Below, one piece after another: positions 25,235-33,708 of a DNA stretch of 48,279 nucleotides. The stretch's first letter is position 1; every line of letters starts with the position of its first letter. Under the pieces are notes generated by a model, which saw only the letters and a program-made list of their open reading frames with translations, was not told the DNA's origin and searched no databases. Location: NCBI RefSeq assembly GCF_000685075.1, contig NZ_BAYD01000076.1:1-48279 (forward strand), written 5' to 3'. Origin of the DNA: Paraburkholderia oxyphila NBRC 105797 (GTDB lineage: Bacteria > Pseudomonadota > Gammaproteobacteria > Burkholderiales > Burkholderiaceae). A program made the translations under genes and the position numbers.

Positions 25235-26965
25235 TCATTGATTCAGCGGAATGATCGGGAGCAGCAGATGCGAGGGACGCTCGGCATCGCGATAGATCTT
25301 GTGCGTGACCGTATTGCTGCTGCACACGTGATACGGAATGTATTCGACGTCCGTCATCGCGCCCGTCCCGGTCGGCACATCGAGGCTGCTGATCTCGACA
25401 CAAATGCGGTGGCCCGCCTTGAACTGGTTGGCCGTCGCCAGAATCTGGATCTCGTACTTCACGATCTCGCCCGGCGTAACCGGCGCGATCGAATCCTTCG
25501 TGAGCTTGTGGAACGGCTCACCGGGCTTGGACCGGTCGGGATCCGTCGCACGATAAGAAGCCTTGAGCCAGCCACGCGTCAGTTCGCGCTCCGGCAGCGT
25601 ATCCGGCACATTGCGTTCGCCCACGCGCGCGGTGACGACGGAGACGTCGGGGCCCACATCCTTGAGCGTGACGATCCAGTTCGTGTCGGGCTGGTCGAGC
25701 TCCGCGTAGAGTGTCAGCGAAATCGGGCCCGCGACCAGCACGTCATGGGGAAGCGGATCGGTCATGTAGCGCAGACGCTCGACCTTCGAGGTCTTCTTGA
25801 GCGGCATTTGCGTGAACACGTCGGGCTCGCGCAGCGCATTGCCGACTTCCGCGGCCGGCCGCGGCGGCTCCGTGGAGAGCTGCTCCCAGCTACCCAGGTA
25901 GTACGGGGTCCACTGCGTCTCGGGCAAGGGCCAGTCGGTGCCCGTGCGCCACTCGTTCGCACCCATCGCCCAGTAGCGCACCGGCGGCTCGTCCATGATG
26001 CCGGTATCGATACCCTTGAGCCAGTAGTCGTACCAGCGGATCACTTCGTCGTGGTACTGATGGAACGGGCGCTCCAGGTGCGCGGGTCCCGTGAAAAGGA
26101 GCTTGCGCGGCTGCTTGACGTTCTGGAAGTAATGCTGCGCGCCGAGCCAGTGCAACTTGTAGGTGTAGGCATAGGCGCCAGAACCCGTATAGAACGGCAC
26201 CTTGATCGACTTGAAGAATGCCTCTGCGCGCTCGACGGTCCCGTCCTGCTCCCACGGGTTGGTCATGATGTGATACATCACCCACGTTCTCTGACCCTTC
26301 TGTGTCAGGATATTGTAGAGGTTGATGTACATCTTGTAGTCGGGGTTGCGCATGGCCTCGCGCCACAGCGCTTCCTGCTCGTCGGGGAGCGGCCCCGGCA
26401 CGCCGCGCGGCTCGTGCACCGTGCTGAAGACATCGAGCAGGTACGGGAACGTATGGACGACGCCACCGGGGTTGAAGTCGCGAAAGCCGAACATGCCACC
26501 GTATGCGCTGCAGGCATCGTAGGGGAAGATGGCCTTGAGCGCCGGGTGCCCTTGTGAAGCGGCGCGCCACTGCTCGCCCGCAAAGCCCGAAATGCCCACC
26601 ATGCCGACTTTGCCGTTCGACCACGGTTGCTGCGTGATCCACTCGATCATGTCGTAGTGGTCGGTGTTCTCTTCGCCGTAGTGGCCTTCCGATTTCGCGG
26701 ACCCACGCGGTTGCGCGATCACGTGTACGTAGCCGTTTGCGACGAAGCGGCGGCTGTCGCCTGCCTCCACGGGCCCGAACCAGAGCGGCGCGTGCGCGGG
26801 CTGCGGCGGCAGCACATCGGCAATGTCCGGACCCTGCAGGTCCTTGTTGTGCAGCGCCGAAGCGTAAAGCACCGGGTACGGACCGGCGCCATCCGGCCGA
26901 TAGACGTCTACGGCGAGGCGGGTGCCATCCCGCATCGTCACGATGACATCGCGTTCCTCAATCAT
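25235..26965 (-). CDS. CocE/NonD-family serine hydrolase
   Basis: A 576-residue alpha/beta hydrolase of the X-Pro dipeptidyl-peptidase/cocaine esterase family. The N-terminal part carries the nucleophile elbow GMVGISGFAGEQW (Ser near 125), a helical cap follows, a GPAHLERPFHQYH stretch near 300 could supply the catalytic His, and a C-terminal jelly-roll domain (from about 400) ends the protein. Family members cleave esters or amides of acids, including benzoate esters. GGAGGAG precedes the ATG. It is the first gene of a leftward operon (esterase, hydratase, possibly ligase, hydroxylase) and has a strong promoter with an operator at 27102-27130. Confidence 0.9.
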   Translation of the reverse strand: MIEERDVIVTMRDGTRLAVDVYRPDGAGPYPVLYASALHNKDLQGPDIADVLPPQPAHAPLWFGPVEAGDSRRFVANGYVHVIAQPRGSAKSEGHYGEENTDHYDMIEWITQQPWSNGKVGMVGISGFAGEQWRAASQGHPALKAIFPYDACSAYGGMFGFRDFNPGGVVHTFPYLLDVFSTVHEPRGVPGPLPDEQEALWREAMRNPDYKMYINLYNILTQKGQRTWVMYHIMTNPWEQDGTVERAEAFFKSIKVPFYTGSGAYAYTYKLHWLGAQHYFQNVKQPRKLLFTGPAHLERPFHQYHDEVIRWYDYWLKGIDTGIMDEPPVRYWAMGANEWRTGTDWPLPETQWTPYYLGSWEQLSTEPPRPAAEVGNALREPDVFTQMPLKKTSKVERLRYMTDPLPHDVLVAGPISLTLYAELDQPDTNWIVTLKDVGPDVSVVTARVGERNVPDTLPERELTRGWLKASYRATDPDRSKPGEPFHKLTKDSIAPVTPGEIVKYEIQILATANQFKAGHRICVEISSLDVPTGTGAMTDVEYIPYHVCSSNTVTHKIYRDAERPSHLLLPIIPLNQ

Positions 26966-27101
26966 GTCTCCTCCACGGATGTTGGTACGTCCTGCTCAGG
27001 CAGGCAGCCCTGTGCGCATCGCCTGCGAAACCTGCCTGTGTACGTTGCACTTCACGCCGGCTCTTCACCAGCGCAATCCGGGGGACCCGGACTGTCGATT
27101 C

Positions 27102-27130
27102 ACTATACTTCACGACCGTAAAGTACGCAA
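27102..27130 (-). promoter_or_regulatory. Esterase-operon promoter with an 18-bp operator in the spacer
   Basis: Read leftward: -35 TTGCGT, a 17-base spacer, -10 TATAGT. The spacer is almost wholly the near-palindrome ACTTCACGACCGTAAAGT (27107-27124 on the plus strand; half-sites ACTTnACG/CGTnAAGT). Similar sequence occurs at 29290, 29324, 30527 and 30606. A repressor bound here would block RNA polymerase directly. Confidence 0.65.
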
Positions 27131-27134
27131 CACG

Positions 27135-27167
27135 AAAAACCCTGGTGGCCGCGCCGCAAGCGCGGCC
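27135..27167 (-). terminator. Hairpin after the amidohydrolase gene
   Basis: Perfect eight-base-pair stem GGCCGCGC/GCGCGGCC with a five-base loop, followed on the minus strand by ACCAGGG and a T-run. Probable terminator of the porin-amidohydrolase transcript. Confidence 0.55.
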
Positions 27168-27181
27168 TTAAAAAGCGAACT

Positions 27182-28105
27182 TCAACGTCCCAGCAAGCGC
27201 GCGGCGTTTTCTCCGTAGACCTTATCCATGTCGATGCCGGGAATCTCGATGTGGTCGAGCGCCGTGCCAAATTGCCGGATCGCCGCAGTCGGAGCGAACG
27301 GGAAGTCGGTTCCGAACAAGATGTGGTCAGGCGTCGTGATTTGCGCGAGCGCGCTCAATGGCGCCTTTCCGCCCGAAAGCGCCGTGTCGTAATACAGCGA
27401 TTTGAACGCCTCGTACGGGTCGCCCACACGCTCGATCGCGCCCGGCATCATGGAAATGGAAAGGGCAATACGCGGCACGAGGAACGGCAAGGTGCCGCCC
27501 GCATGCGAAAGAATGAAGCGGACATTGCTGAACTTGCGCAGCGCGCCCGAGATGATCAGGCTGGTGGCGGTGCGCGTGGTCTCGAACGGATATTCGAGCA
27601 CCGAAGCCGGCGCAACGCGCGGTATCTCGTGGGGCGGCTGATTCGGGTGGACGAACACCACGGCGCCGCGCCGGTTCAGCTCCTCGAATAGCGGCGTGAA
27701 ATGCGGGTCCCCCAGATACATGCCGTCGTAGTTCGTGAAGAGAATGAAGCCGTCGACCTTCAGCACGTCGAGGCTGTAGCTCACCTCCTTCAAAGCCGCG
27801 TCGATATCCGGCAGCGGCAAGCTGGCAAACGAGCCAAAGCGCGCCGGATGCTTCGCCCTCAGATCGGCCGCAAAATCGTTGCATTTCCTGAGCAGCGTGG
27901 CTGCTTCCGGAATCGTCGGCCCGGAGGAGATCGACAGAATGCCCACGTCGATGCCGTTTTCATCCATCATCGCGAGCGCAGCCTCTTCAGACCACGTTGG
28001 CGCGACGCCGTTTGGCATCGCGGCGTTCAGGATGTCGAGGCCAACGGCATCGATATAGAGCTTCGGAAGGAAATGCTGGTGCGTATCAATTTTTTGCTGC
28101 GGCAT
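27182..28105 (-). CDS. Amidohydrolase-family decarboxylase/hydrolase (ACMSD-like)
   Basis: A 307-residue TIM-barrel metalloenzyme of amidohydrolase family 2. Metal ligands are visible: HxH in DTHQHFLP (residues 7-11), His in VFVHPNQPP near 154, His in ILSHAGGTLP near 208, and Asp in LFGTDFPF near 270. The family includes aminocarboxymuconate-semialdehyde, gamma-resorcylate and 6-methylsalicylate decarboxylases. The enzyme may decarboxylate a hydroxy-aromatic acid to a phenol, which would feed the TfdB-like hydroxylase (inferred). AGGAG precedes ATG 28105. It starts 16 bases after the porin stop. Confidence 0.88.
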   Translation of the reverse strand: MPQQKIDTHQHFLPKLYIDAVGLDILNAAMPNGVAPTWSEEAALAMMDENGIDVGILSISSGPTIPEAATLLRKCNDFAADLRAKHPARFGSFASLPLPDIDAALKEVSYSLDVLKVDGFILFTNYDGMYLGDPHFTPLFEELNRRGAVVFVHPNQPPHEIPRVAPASVLEYPFETTRTATSLIISGALRKFSNVRFILSHAGGTLPFLVPRIALSISMMPGAIERVGDPYEAFKSLYYDTALSGGKAPLSALAQITTPDHILFGTDFPFAPTAAIRQFGTALDHIEIPGIDMDKVYGENAARLLGR

Positions 28106-28121
28106 GACTCTGTTCTCCTGA

Positions 28122-29216
28122 CTAAAATTTGTGACGCAAACCCACACGAAGAATGCCCTGCGAGCGCCCGCTCGATGGAGCGGTGTCGTAGGTGATCTGT
28201 GCTTGCGTCGCCGAGCCGCCCGCCTTCATCCACTCGGCAGCGGCGTAAATGTCGGTTCGCTTGGAAAGGTAGTAATCGGTGAAAAGGCCCAGTGCCCGAT
28301 AGATTGGGGACTCACTGGTCGAATCGATCTTGCCGTGGGTGTACACATACACGATACCCGCCAGCAGATCGGGCTTTAACTGGTAGCCAAGGTTCGCCTC
28401 GTAGTTGTCGAAGCGAACGTCGCCGCCCTCGAAAGCTTTCTTGAACCGCGTCGTGGTGTACTCGAGGCCGACCGTCGCGTTGCCGAACCGGTATTGCGCA
28501 CCCGTGCCTGCGATCGTCTGACTTTGTGCATTGGGCACGTAGGCGGCAAATGACACCGCGTTCGGTGCTACGCTGTTGAAGACGGCGGTATAGGGATTCT
28601 TGATATAGGTGTACGCGGCGGCGGCATACAGCGGCCCGCGAGCGTAGCTCAGGCCGAATGACTTCACGCTATCGGTGGAAAACTGTCCCGCCTGACCGCC
28701 AAAGCTATAGAGTCCCGCGACGGACAAGCCCGCGACAACAGGACTGACGTACTTGACGGCATTGTTAATGCGATTGCTCCCGGCCGTATTGTCGATGTCG
28801 CCGGCGTGGGCGAAGTAGACGGACCAGTTCAACCCCGCATTGATCTTTGAAAGCAGGTCGCCCATCTCCTCGTATTGACGCCCCAGCGTCAGGGCCCCAT
28901 ACCGGCTTGTGAGCCCCACGTACGCCTGCCGGCCAAAGAGCGCGCCGTTGTTGCCGATGTTGCCGGTGGACGGGTCAAAACCATCTTCCAGAACAAAGAC
29001 CGCTTTCATGCCGCCGCCCAGATCCTCTGCACCTCTGAACCCCCAACGCGAGATCGAAGCTCCGCCGCTCTGAAGTTGCCAGTTCGAATGGCCCTTCTGA
29101 TTGGAGGTATAGGTGATGCCTTCGTCGACGATTCCATACAACGTCACACTGCTCTGTGCATACGCCGATGCCGAGACGGCACAGAGCGAAGCGACCACAC
29201 ACGTCAAGCCCTTCAT
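28122..29216 (-). CDS. Outer-membrane porin (Burkholderiales OmpC type)
   Basis: A 364-residue general porin. A signal peptide ends SAYA before QSSVTLYGIVDEGI; the SRWGFRGAEDLGGGMKAVF and LFGRQAYVGLTSRYG segments are typical, as is the C-terminal strand VGLRHKF ending in Phe. It should form an outer-membrane trimer for small anionic or aromatic substrates. The downstream gene starts 16 bases after the stop, so porin and amidohydrolase form one operon. Two copies of the shared 18-bp operator lie 74-125 bases upstream. Confidence 0.92.
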   Translation of the reverse strand: MKGLTCVVASLCAVSASAYAQSSVTLYGIVDEGITYTSNQKGHSNWQLQSGGASISRWGFRGAEDLGGGMKAVFVLEDGFDPSTGNIGNNGALFGRQAYVGLTSRYGALTLGRQYEEMGDLLSKINAGLNWSVYFAHAGDIDNTAGSNRINNAVKYVSPVVAGLSVAGLYSFGGQAGQFSTDSVKSFGLSYARGPLYAAAAYTYIKNPYTAVFNSVAPNAVSFAAYVPNAQSQTIAGTGAQYRFGNATVGLEYTTTRFKKAFEGGDVRFDNYEANLGYQLKPDLLAGIVYVYTHGKIDSTSESPIYRALGLFTDYYLSKRTDIYAAAEWMKAGGSATQAQITYDTAPSSGRSQGILRVGLRHKF

Positions 29217-29289
29217 CTCCAGTCTCCTCCAACGTTTGTTCGCTTTCGTCCGAACATTGTCGGCAGCCACCGCAATGTCTGCTTTTTAT

Positions 29290-29307
29290 TTTTACCGTTC
29301 GTACAGC
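29290..29307 (-). promoter_or_regulatory. 18-bp operator copy upstream of porin 1 (proximal)
   Basis: TTTTACCGTTCGTACAGC on the plus strand. It matches the consensus AnTTnACnnnCGTnAAnT less well than the esterase site, but shares GTCGTACAG-type sequence with the copy 34 bases further upstream. Confidence 0.5.
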
Positions 29308-29323
29308 TTTAGATTAGCCAAAT

Positions 29324-29341
29324 ATTTTCCGGTCGTACAGC
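29324..29341 (-). promoter_or_regulatory. 18-bp operator copy upstream of porin 1 (distal)
   Basis: ATTTTCCGGTCGTACAGC on the plus strand, 12 of 18 positions shared with the reverse complement of the esterase-operon site. Together with the proximal copy it makes a tandem pair with 34-base periodicity, about three helical turns. Confidence 0.55.
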
Positions 29342-29590
29342 ATTGCTCGACTGGGACTATCCCTATGGGGCGTCGGTGGGACGTCTATGGAGCGCGGCGC
29401 CTGCACGAATCGGGCCGGGGCAAAGTTTGCTTATGGAGTGAGGGAGCGCGAACGCGCTGGAGGCAGCACGCCTTCGCGCTTTCGTGCGAGCGGCACGATG
29501 GCGCGTGAGCGGCGCCGGCCGCGCCAGCGACTCAAAGGCAGCGGCTGCGCAGTCCGGCGGGGCTGATCGGCTCCGCCGGATGCAAGAACG

Positions 29591-30382
29591 TCATGCGGAA
29601 GGCGAGGTTGCTGGCCGATCCGATCGGCCAACGAATGCTGCAACGCGGCGGGCGAATTCGCTCGTGGAGGCGCACCGCAGAAACGCCTGCTTCTCATTCT
29701 CGAGGTGCTGCTCGAGGCCATCGCCCGCGGCCAGGCCAACGAGCTGCTTCATCTCGCGAACGGCGGCAGGCGGCAAGGCTGCCACCTTGCGCGCCATCGC
29801 AAGCGTGTCTTCCTCGAGCGCGTGCGGCTCAGCAAGCGCTTGCACGAGGCGCAACGCGGCGGCTTCGTCCGCGCTCAGCGCGCCGCGCGCCAGCATCAGC
29901 TCGAGGGCCTGGGCCGGCCCCAGCCGCCGCGTCAGATGCCAGGAGAGCCCGCCATCGCTGGAAGTGCCGAGCGCTCCGTAACCGACCACGAAGCGGGCGG
30001 AAGTGGACGCCACGGCAAAGTCGCACGCCATGGCCAGCGAGAAGCCCGCACCCGCGGCAGCTCCCTGAACGCTCGCGATTACGGGAATGGGCAAGCGCCT
30101 GATCGCCAGAATGGCGGCGTGAAGCTCGCTGATCAAGGTTTCTAGAAACGTATCGGACCGCTGCAACCCGGCCAGAATCTGGGCGAGATTGCCTCCGGCC
30201 GAGAAGATTCGGCCGGAGGCACGGATCACGGCCACGCGATGCTTCGCACTCGCCCCGATCGTTTCGAGTGCGTTCAGCATGCTTTCGCAGAACGCCAGAT
30301 CGATTGCATTGGCTTCAGCGTCGTTGTTCAACGTGATCACGGCGATCTCGTCGACTTCGGTAAGGGTAATGGGGCGTGGCAT
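29591..30382 (-). CDS. Enoyl-CoA isomerase-like crotonase (PaaG type)
   Basis: A 263-residue crotonase-fold protein. The oxyanion-hole loops are FSAGGNL near 60-66 and AAGAGFSLAMACD near 109-121. The two hydratase Glu residues are missing (Ser115 and a Tyr-Gly pair near 135), but Asp143 in GTSSDGGLSW matches the catalytic Asp of PaaG-type isomerases and dehalogenases. Delta3-Delta2 enoyl-CoA isomerase or ring 1,2-epoxyacyl-CoA isomerase chemistry is therefore more likely than hydration. It is divergent from the TetR gene. Confidence 0.88.
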   Translation of the reverse strand: MPRPITLTEVDEIAVITLNNDAEANAIDLAFCESMLNALETIGASAKHRVAVIRASGRIFSAGGNLAQILAGLQRSDTFLETLISELHAAILAIRRLPIPVIASVQGAAAGAGFSLAMACDFAVASTSARFVVGYGALGTSSDGGLSWHLTRRLGPAQALELMLARGALSADEAAALRLVQALAEPHALEEDTLAMARKVAALPPAAVREMKQLVGLAAGDGLEQHLENEKQAFLRCASTSEFARRVAAFVGRSDRPATSPSA

Positions 30383-30521
30383 GGGCTGGGCATCTCGATG
30401 GGAAAACGGCCGTTCAATCAGCTTGACTAAACGTTATTGGCACGCGAACCCTGCTGCGGAGCGCGTACCCCTCACGGGTGGACGGCTCAGGACTATCCCC
30501 AGTTAACCGTCTCGCGGCCTT

Positions 30522-30550
30522 ACTATATTTTACTTTCGTGAAATTTAAAA
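30522..30550 (-). promoter_or_regulatory. Isomerase promoter with operator in the spacer
   Basis: Read leftward: -35-like TTTTAA, 17 bases, -10 TATAGT. The plus-strand 18-mer ATTTTACTTTCGTGAAAT (30527-30544) starts at the last base of the -10 exactly as in the esterase promoter and shares 12 of 18 bases with it. Confidence 0.6.
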
Positions 30551-30605
30551 GCCGTGTTGCGCCGAGAGCCGAGACGCTCACCGCAGGCGCATGCTTTCGT
30601 TTGTA

Positions 30606-30623
30606 TTATACTTTTGTACAGTT
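30606..30623. promoter_or_regulatory. 18-bp operator copy upstream of tetR
   Basis: ATTATACTTTTGTACAGT, with a possible -10 on either strand (TATACT rightward, TATAAT leftward). It lies 91-108 bases before the TetR start, so autoregulation would be expected if TetR is the binder. Confidence 0.5.
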
Positions 30624-30713
30624 TTCCGCTGACCCGCCTGATTGGTGGCCGCCAGCAACCCAAACGCCGTCGGGATGAGCGCCCGGTGCGGTAATTCACT
30701 ATCGGGAATGCAA

Positions 30714-31478
30714 ATGGTACAACGCGCAGTCGCCAGCAAGAGCACCGGCAGGAAGGGCCGGCCGACGGATCTCAAGCGAGCCGAGCAGCAGCGCGCGCAG
30801 GAAACGCGCTGCGCCATTCTGAACGCGGCGCTTGCGGAGTTCGCCGCGAAGGGCTATGAGGGTGCGAGCATCCGCGGCATTTCCGAGCGGATCGGCTTGC
30901 AGCATCCGCTCATCACTTACCACTATCGGTCGAAGGATATTCTGTGGCAGGCCGTGGCGGAGCATGTGTTCGAGCGCATCCGCGCGCAGTGGGAGGTCTA
31001 TCTGGACGAGACGCCCCCGGACAGCGCCGCTGAGCGGGTCCGGCTCGTGTATCGCGCGCTCTTCCGCTTCACCGTCGACTATCCCGAGTTTCATCGCTTC
31101 ATGCTGCAGGAGTTTCTCGGATATAGCGCGCGGCTGCAGTGGGTGGCCGACTCTGTGCTCAAGCCGCTCATCAACTGGCTGCTGCCGCAGATTCAGGAGG
31201 CACAGGATGAAGGCACGTTGCCCAGGATGGAACCCATCCTGTTCCATTACCTGGTGATCAGCCTGACGTCGACGCTTTCCGGCTTTGGGCCCGAGATGCA
31301 GGCGACGGCCAATATCTCTCCGTCCGATCCCGCTGTGGTCGAGAGCTACTGGAATGCCGTCGAGGATCTCGTCTTCAACAAGAAGGCCCTGCCTCTGGAA
31401 CTCGCGAAAGCGCAGCCGCGTCCTTTCGGCGTCGAGAAGCCGCTACGGCCGGCATCTCGCGCGAAGTCCAGCGCGTAA
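30714..31478 (+). CDS. TetR-family transcriptional regulator
   Basis: A 254-residue TetR protein with an N-terminal helix-turn-helix (ETRCAILNAALAEFAAKGYEGASIRGISERIG, residues 30-61, and HPLITYHYRSKDILW) and a long C-terminal ligand domain of the RutR/YcdC type. The ATG at 30714 follows GGGA at six bases; the ATG at 30708 is possible. It is the best candidate for the protein that binds the five-copy operator around 27-31 kb, because two copies lie in its own divergent region. Confidence 0.9.
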   Translation: MVQRAVASKSTGRKGRPTDLKRAEQQRAQETRCAILNAALAEFAAKGYEGASIRGISERIGLQHPLITYHYRSKDILWQAVAEHVFERIRAQWEVYLDETPPDSAAERVRLVYRALFRFTVDYPEFHRFMLQEFLGYSARLQWVADSVLKPLINWLLPQIQEAQDEGTLPRMEPILFHYLVISLTSTLSGFGPEMQATANISPSDPAVVESYWNAVEDLVFNKKALPLELAKAQPRPFGVEKPLRPASRAKSSA

Positions 31479-31491
31479 GCTCCCCACACTG

Positions 31492-31521
31492 CGCCGTGCG
31501 AGCAAGGCTCGACACGGCGCG
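31492..31521 (+). terminator. Hairpin after the tetR gene
   Basis: GCGCCGTG pairs with CACGGCGC and GAGC with GCTC inside. No T-run follows; a Rho-assisted stop or RNA hairpin. The rest of 31522-31700 shows no gene. Confidence 0.45.
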
Positions 31522-31707
31522 CTGCATCAAGCCTCCTTCCCTTGCCCGCGGCTCTGCGGGACTTCCTCCCCCGACGTTCCAATCCGCCGGCGCGCGCCTG
31601 GCGTTCGCGCGTGCGCTCAATCGACAGGCAAAACCAGGCAAACCCCCATCGCCGAATGGATTGACACACTCATCTGCGCGCCCTAACATACAACTATGCT
31701 GCACGCA

Positions 31708-31727
31708 TTCAATATTATTGAACGATA
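31708..31727. promoter_or_regulatory. Palindrome upstream of the hydratase-monooxygenase operon
   Basis: TTCAATATTATTGAA (31708-31722) is a perfect seven-base inverted repeat; it continues to ATTGAACGATA (31717-31727), whose reverse complement occurs at 37582-37592. Its half-site TTCAAyAT also occurs in the iclR upstream region. Candidate IclR operator. Confidence 0.45.
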
Positions 31728-31793
31728 GATCCGCGTGAAGCTGGGAGACATGAAGGTTTCGTCATTTTCATCATTTATTAAGGATTCCTTTCA

Positions 31794-32582
31794 ATGAGCG
31801 TCATCTCCTTCGAGCGTCGCGAGAACGTGGGTCATATCGTCCTCGCCAATCCTCCCGCGAATCTCATAGCGTCCGACTTCGCCAACGCCCTCGAAAGCGC
31901 CGTGCGCGAAGCCAGCAAGGCCGATATCAGGTCGCTGCTGATTCGCGCGGAGGGTCCCAACTTCAGCTGCGGCGGCGACGTGCTGGATTTCATCGACAAG
32001 GATTTCGATGAGTGGCGCACGTTCATCTCGCAGATGCACTACACCTACCGCTCCATCGAAGCGCTGCAGATTCCGACGATTGCGGCCGTGCGCGGCGCGG
32101 CATTCGGCGGCGCGTTCGAGCTCGCGCTGGCCTGCGACTTCATTGTTGCTGCGGAAAACGCCACGTTCCGGTGCATCGAAGCCTCCGTTGGCTCTGCGCC
32201 TGTCGCAGGCGGCGTGCAACGCCTGGCGGAACGCGCCGGCCGTGCCTACGCGGCGCGCTACGCCATGCTGAGTGAGCCCATGTCTGGCACCACCGCGGGC
32301 CAGCTCGGTGTTGCGGCGTTCGTCGTTGGCGAAGAGCAGGTCGAGGACGTTGCCGAGGATCTCGCCATCAAGCTTTCCAACGGCCCCACGCGCTCCTATG
32401 GCGCGATTCGCGCGCTCCTGAAGGCATGGTCGGCAGGCGGCGTGCCCGGCGCCGATGCGCTGATCCTCGATCTCACCATGGGGCTGCACCGGACTGAGGA
32501 CGCGCGCAAGGGGCGAACGGCACGTGCAGAAGCCCTTGCTCGCGGAGTCGAACCGGCTCCGGTCGTTTTTGTCGGCCGATAG
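31794..32582 (+). CDS. Enoyl-CoA hydratase/isomerase family protein
   Basis: A 262-residue crotonase-fold enzyme, paralogue of the gene at 24437. Oxyanion motifs SCGGDV near 58-63 and FGGAFELAL near 104-112; both Glu residues of hydratases are conserved (Glu109, Glu129 in FRCIEA). It opens a rightward operon with the LLM monooxygenase (39-base gap) and alpha/beta hydrolase. Two such paralogues, one in each arm, suggest parallel branches working on similar CoA thioesters. Confidence 0.9.
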   Translation: MSVISFERRENVGHIVLANPPANLIASDFANALESAVREASKADIRSLLIRAEGPNFSCGGDVLDFIDKDFDEWRTFISQMHYTYRSIEALQIPTIAAVRGAAFGGAFELALACDFIVAAENATFRCIEASVGSAPVAGGVQRLAERAGRAYAARYAMLSEPMSGTTAGQLGVAAFVVGEEQVEDVAEDLAIKLSNGPTRSYGAIRALLKAWSAGGVPGADALILDLTMGLHRTEDARKGRTARAEALARGVEPAPVVFVGR

Positions 32583-32621
32583 CGCGCGCCCGAAGATCAC
32601 CTGCACCTTACTGGAACAACG

Positions 32622-33644
32622 ATGAAGTTCGGCATCTTTGACCAAAACGACCGCAATGGTCTGCCCATTCATAAGCAGTACGAAGACAGGCTGCAAATCA
32701 TCGAGCTTTACGACAAGCTTGGCTTCCATTGCTATCACATGTCGGAGCACCATGCGACCACGCTGAGCGCCTGCCCTTCGCAAAACGTGTTTCTTGCGGC
32801 CGCCGCGCAACGCACGACGAGGCTGCGCCTGTCGCCGCTGGTCTACATCCTGCCCGTCCACCATCCCGTGCGTCTTGCCGAAGAAATCTGCATGCTCGAC
32901 CATCTGAGCAACGGCCGCCTGGAGTACGGCGTGGGCCGGGGCGCGTCGCCCCATGAAATCGAGGCGCTCGGTATCGATTCGGCCACCGCTCAGGCCAGGT
33001 ACGCCGAATCATACGAAATCATCAAGCGATATTTGAGTTCGGCTACCCTCGACTACCAGGGAACGTTCTGGCAATTCAGCGATGTGCCAGTCGAGCTCAA
33101 GCCGCTGCAGACACCGCCCCCGACGTGGTACGCGCTGGCATCGCCCGATTCGACCGTATGGCCCGCCCAGGAAAAGATGAACATCGTTTGCGGCGGCCCC
33201 GTGCAACGCGTCAGGTCGATTACCGACCGCTATCGCGAGGAGTTCGCAAAAAGGCATCCCTTGTCCCACGAGCCGCTCATGGGTGTGAACCGCTATATCG
33301 TGGTCGCCGAAACGGACCAGGAAGCCATGGCAATCGGCTCGCGCGCATGGTCGACCTTCTATCCGAACTTTTTCAAGCTCTGGAAGAAGCACGGCACGCA
33401 GCCCGCCAACGCAAAGCTTCCCCCGACGTTCGAGCCGCTCGTGGAATCGGGCCTCGCCGTGGTCGGCCGTCCCGAAACGGTCCGCGAAAAGCTGCTGGAA
33501 CAGGCGCAGCAAGGCGCGTTCAACTATCTGATCGGAACGTTCATGTTTGGCGACATGTCCGTGTCGGAAGCGAGAACCAGTATCGGCCTGTTTAGCGAGT
33601 CAATCATGCCGGCATTCGGCGAGTCGCCAATGCTCCTCTCGTGA
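32622..33644 (+). CDS. LLM-class flavin-dependent monooxygenase (bacterial luciferase-like)
   Basis: A 340-residue TIM-barrel flavin enzyme. Typical features are the start MKFGIFDQ, SEHHATTLSACPSQNVFLAAAAQRT near residue 43, LSPLVYILPVHHPVRLAEEICMLDHLSNGRLEYGVGRG near 72-108, and VVGRPETVREKL near 280. Such enzymes use FMNH2 from a partner reductase for oxygenation, Baeyer-Villiger or desulfonation reactions; no dedicated flavin reductase is next to it. An alpha/beta hydrolase follows after 64 bases, the usual partner if the product is an ester or lactone. Confidence 0.9.
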   Translation: MKFGIFDQNDRNGLPIHKQYEDRLQIIELYDKLGFHCYHMSEHHATTLSACPSQNVFLAAAAQRTTRLRLSPLVYILPVHHPVRLAEEICMLDHLSNGRLEYGVGRGASPHEIEALGIDSATAQARYAESYEIIKRYLSSATLDYQGTFWQFSDVPVELKPLQTPPPTWYALASPDSTVWPAQEKMNIVCGGPVQRVRSITDRYREEFAKRHPLSHEPLMGVNRYIVVAETDQEAMAIGSRAWSTFYPNFFKLWKKHGTQPANAKLPPTFEPLVESGLAVVGRPETVREKLLEQAQQGAFNYLIGTFMFGDMSVSEARTSIGLFSESIMPAFGESPMLLS

Positions 33645-33708
33645 GCGCAAGCCTTCTTTCCGCCCCCGAACGCCCAGCGATCGAGGCGTTCGAAAAAGCG
33701 CCTGAAAT

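Larger units (their letters stand above)
29217..29590. promoter_or_regulatory. Porin promoter region and spacer to the isomerase gene
   Basis: The 374 bases between the porin start and the isomerase stop contain an AT-rich control region (29275-29345) and then GC-rich sequence with no convincing gene. The palindrome GGGACTATCCC is at 29353-29363; GGACTATCC recurs at 30490-30498 in the next control region. Confidence 0.45.
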
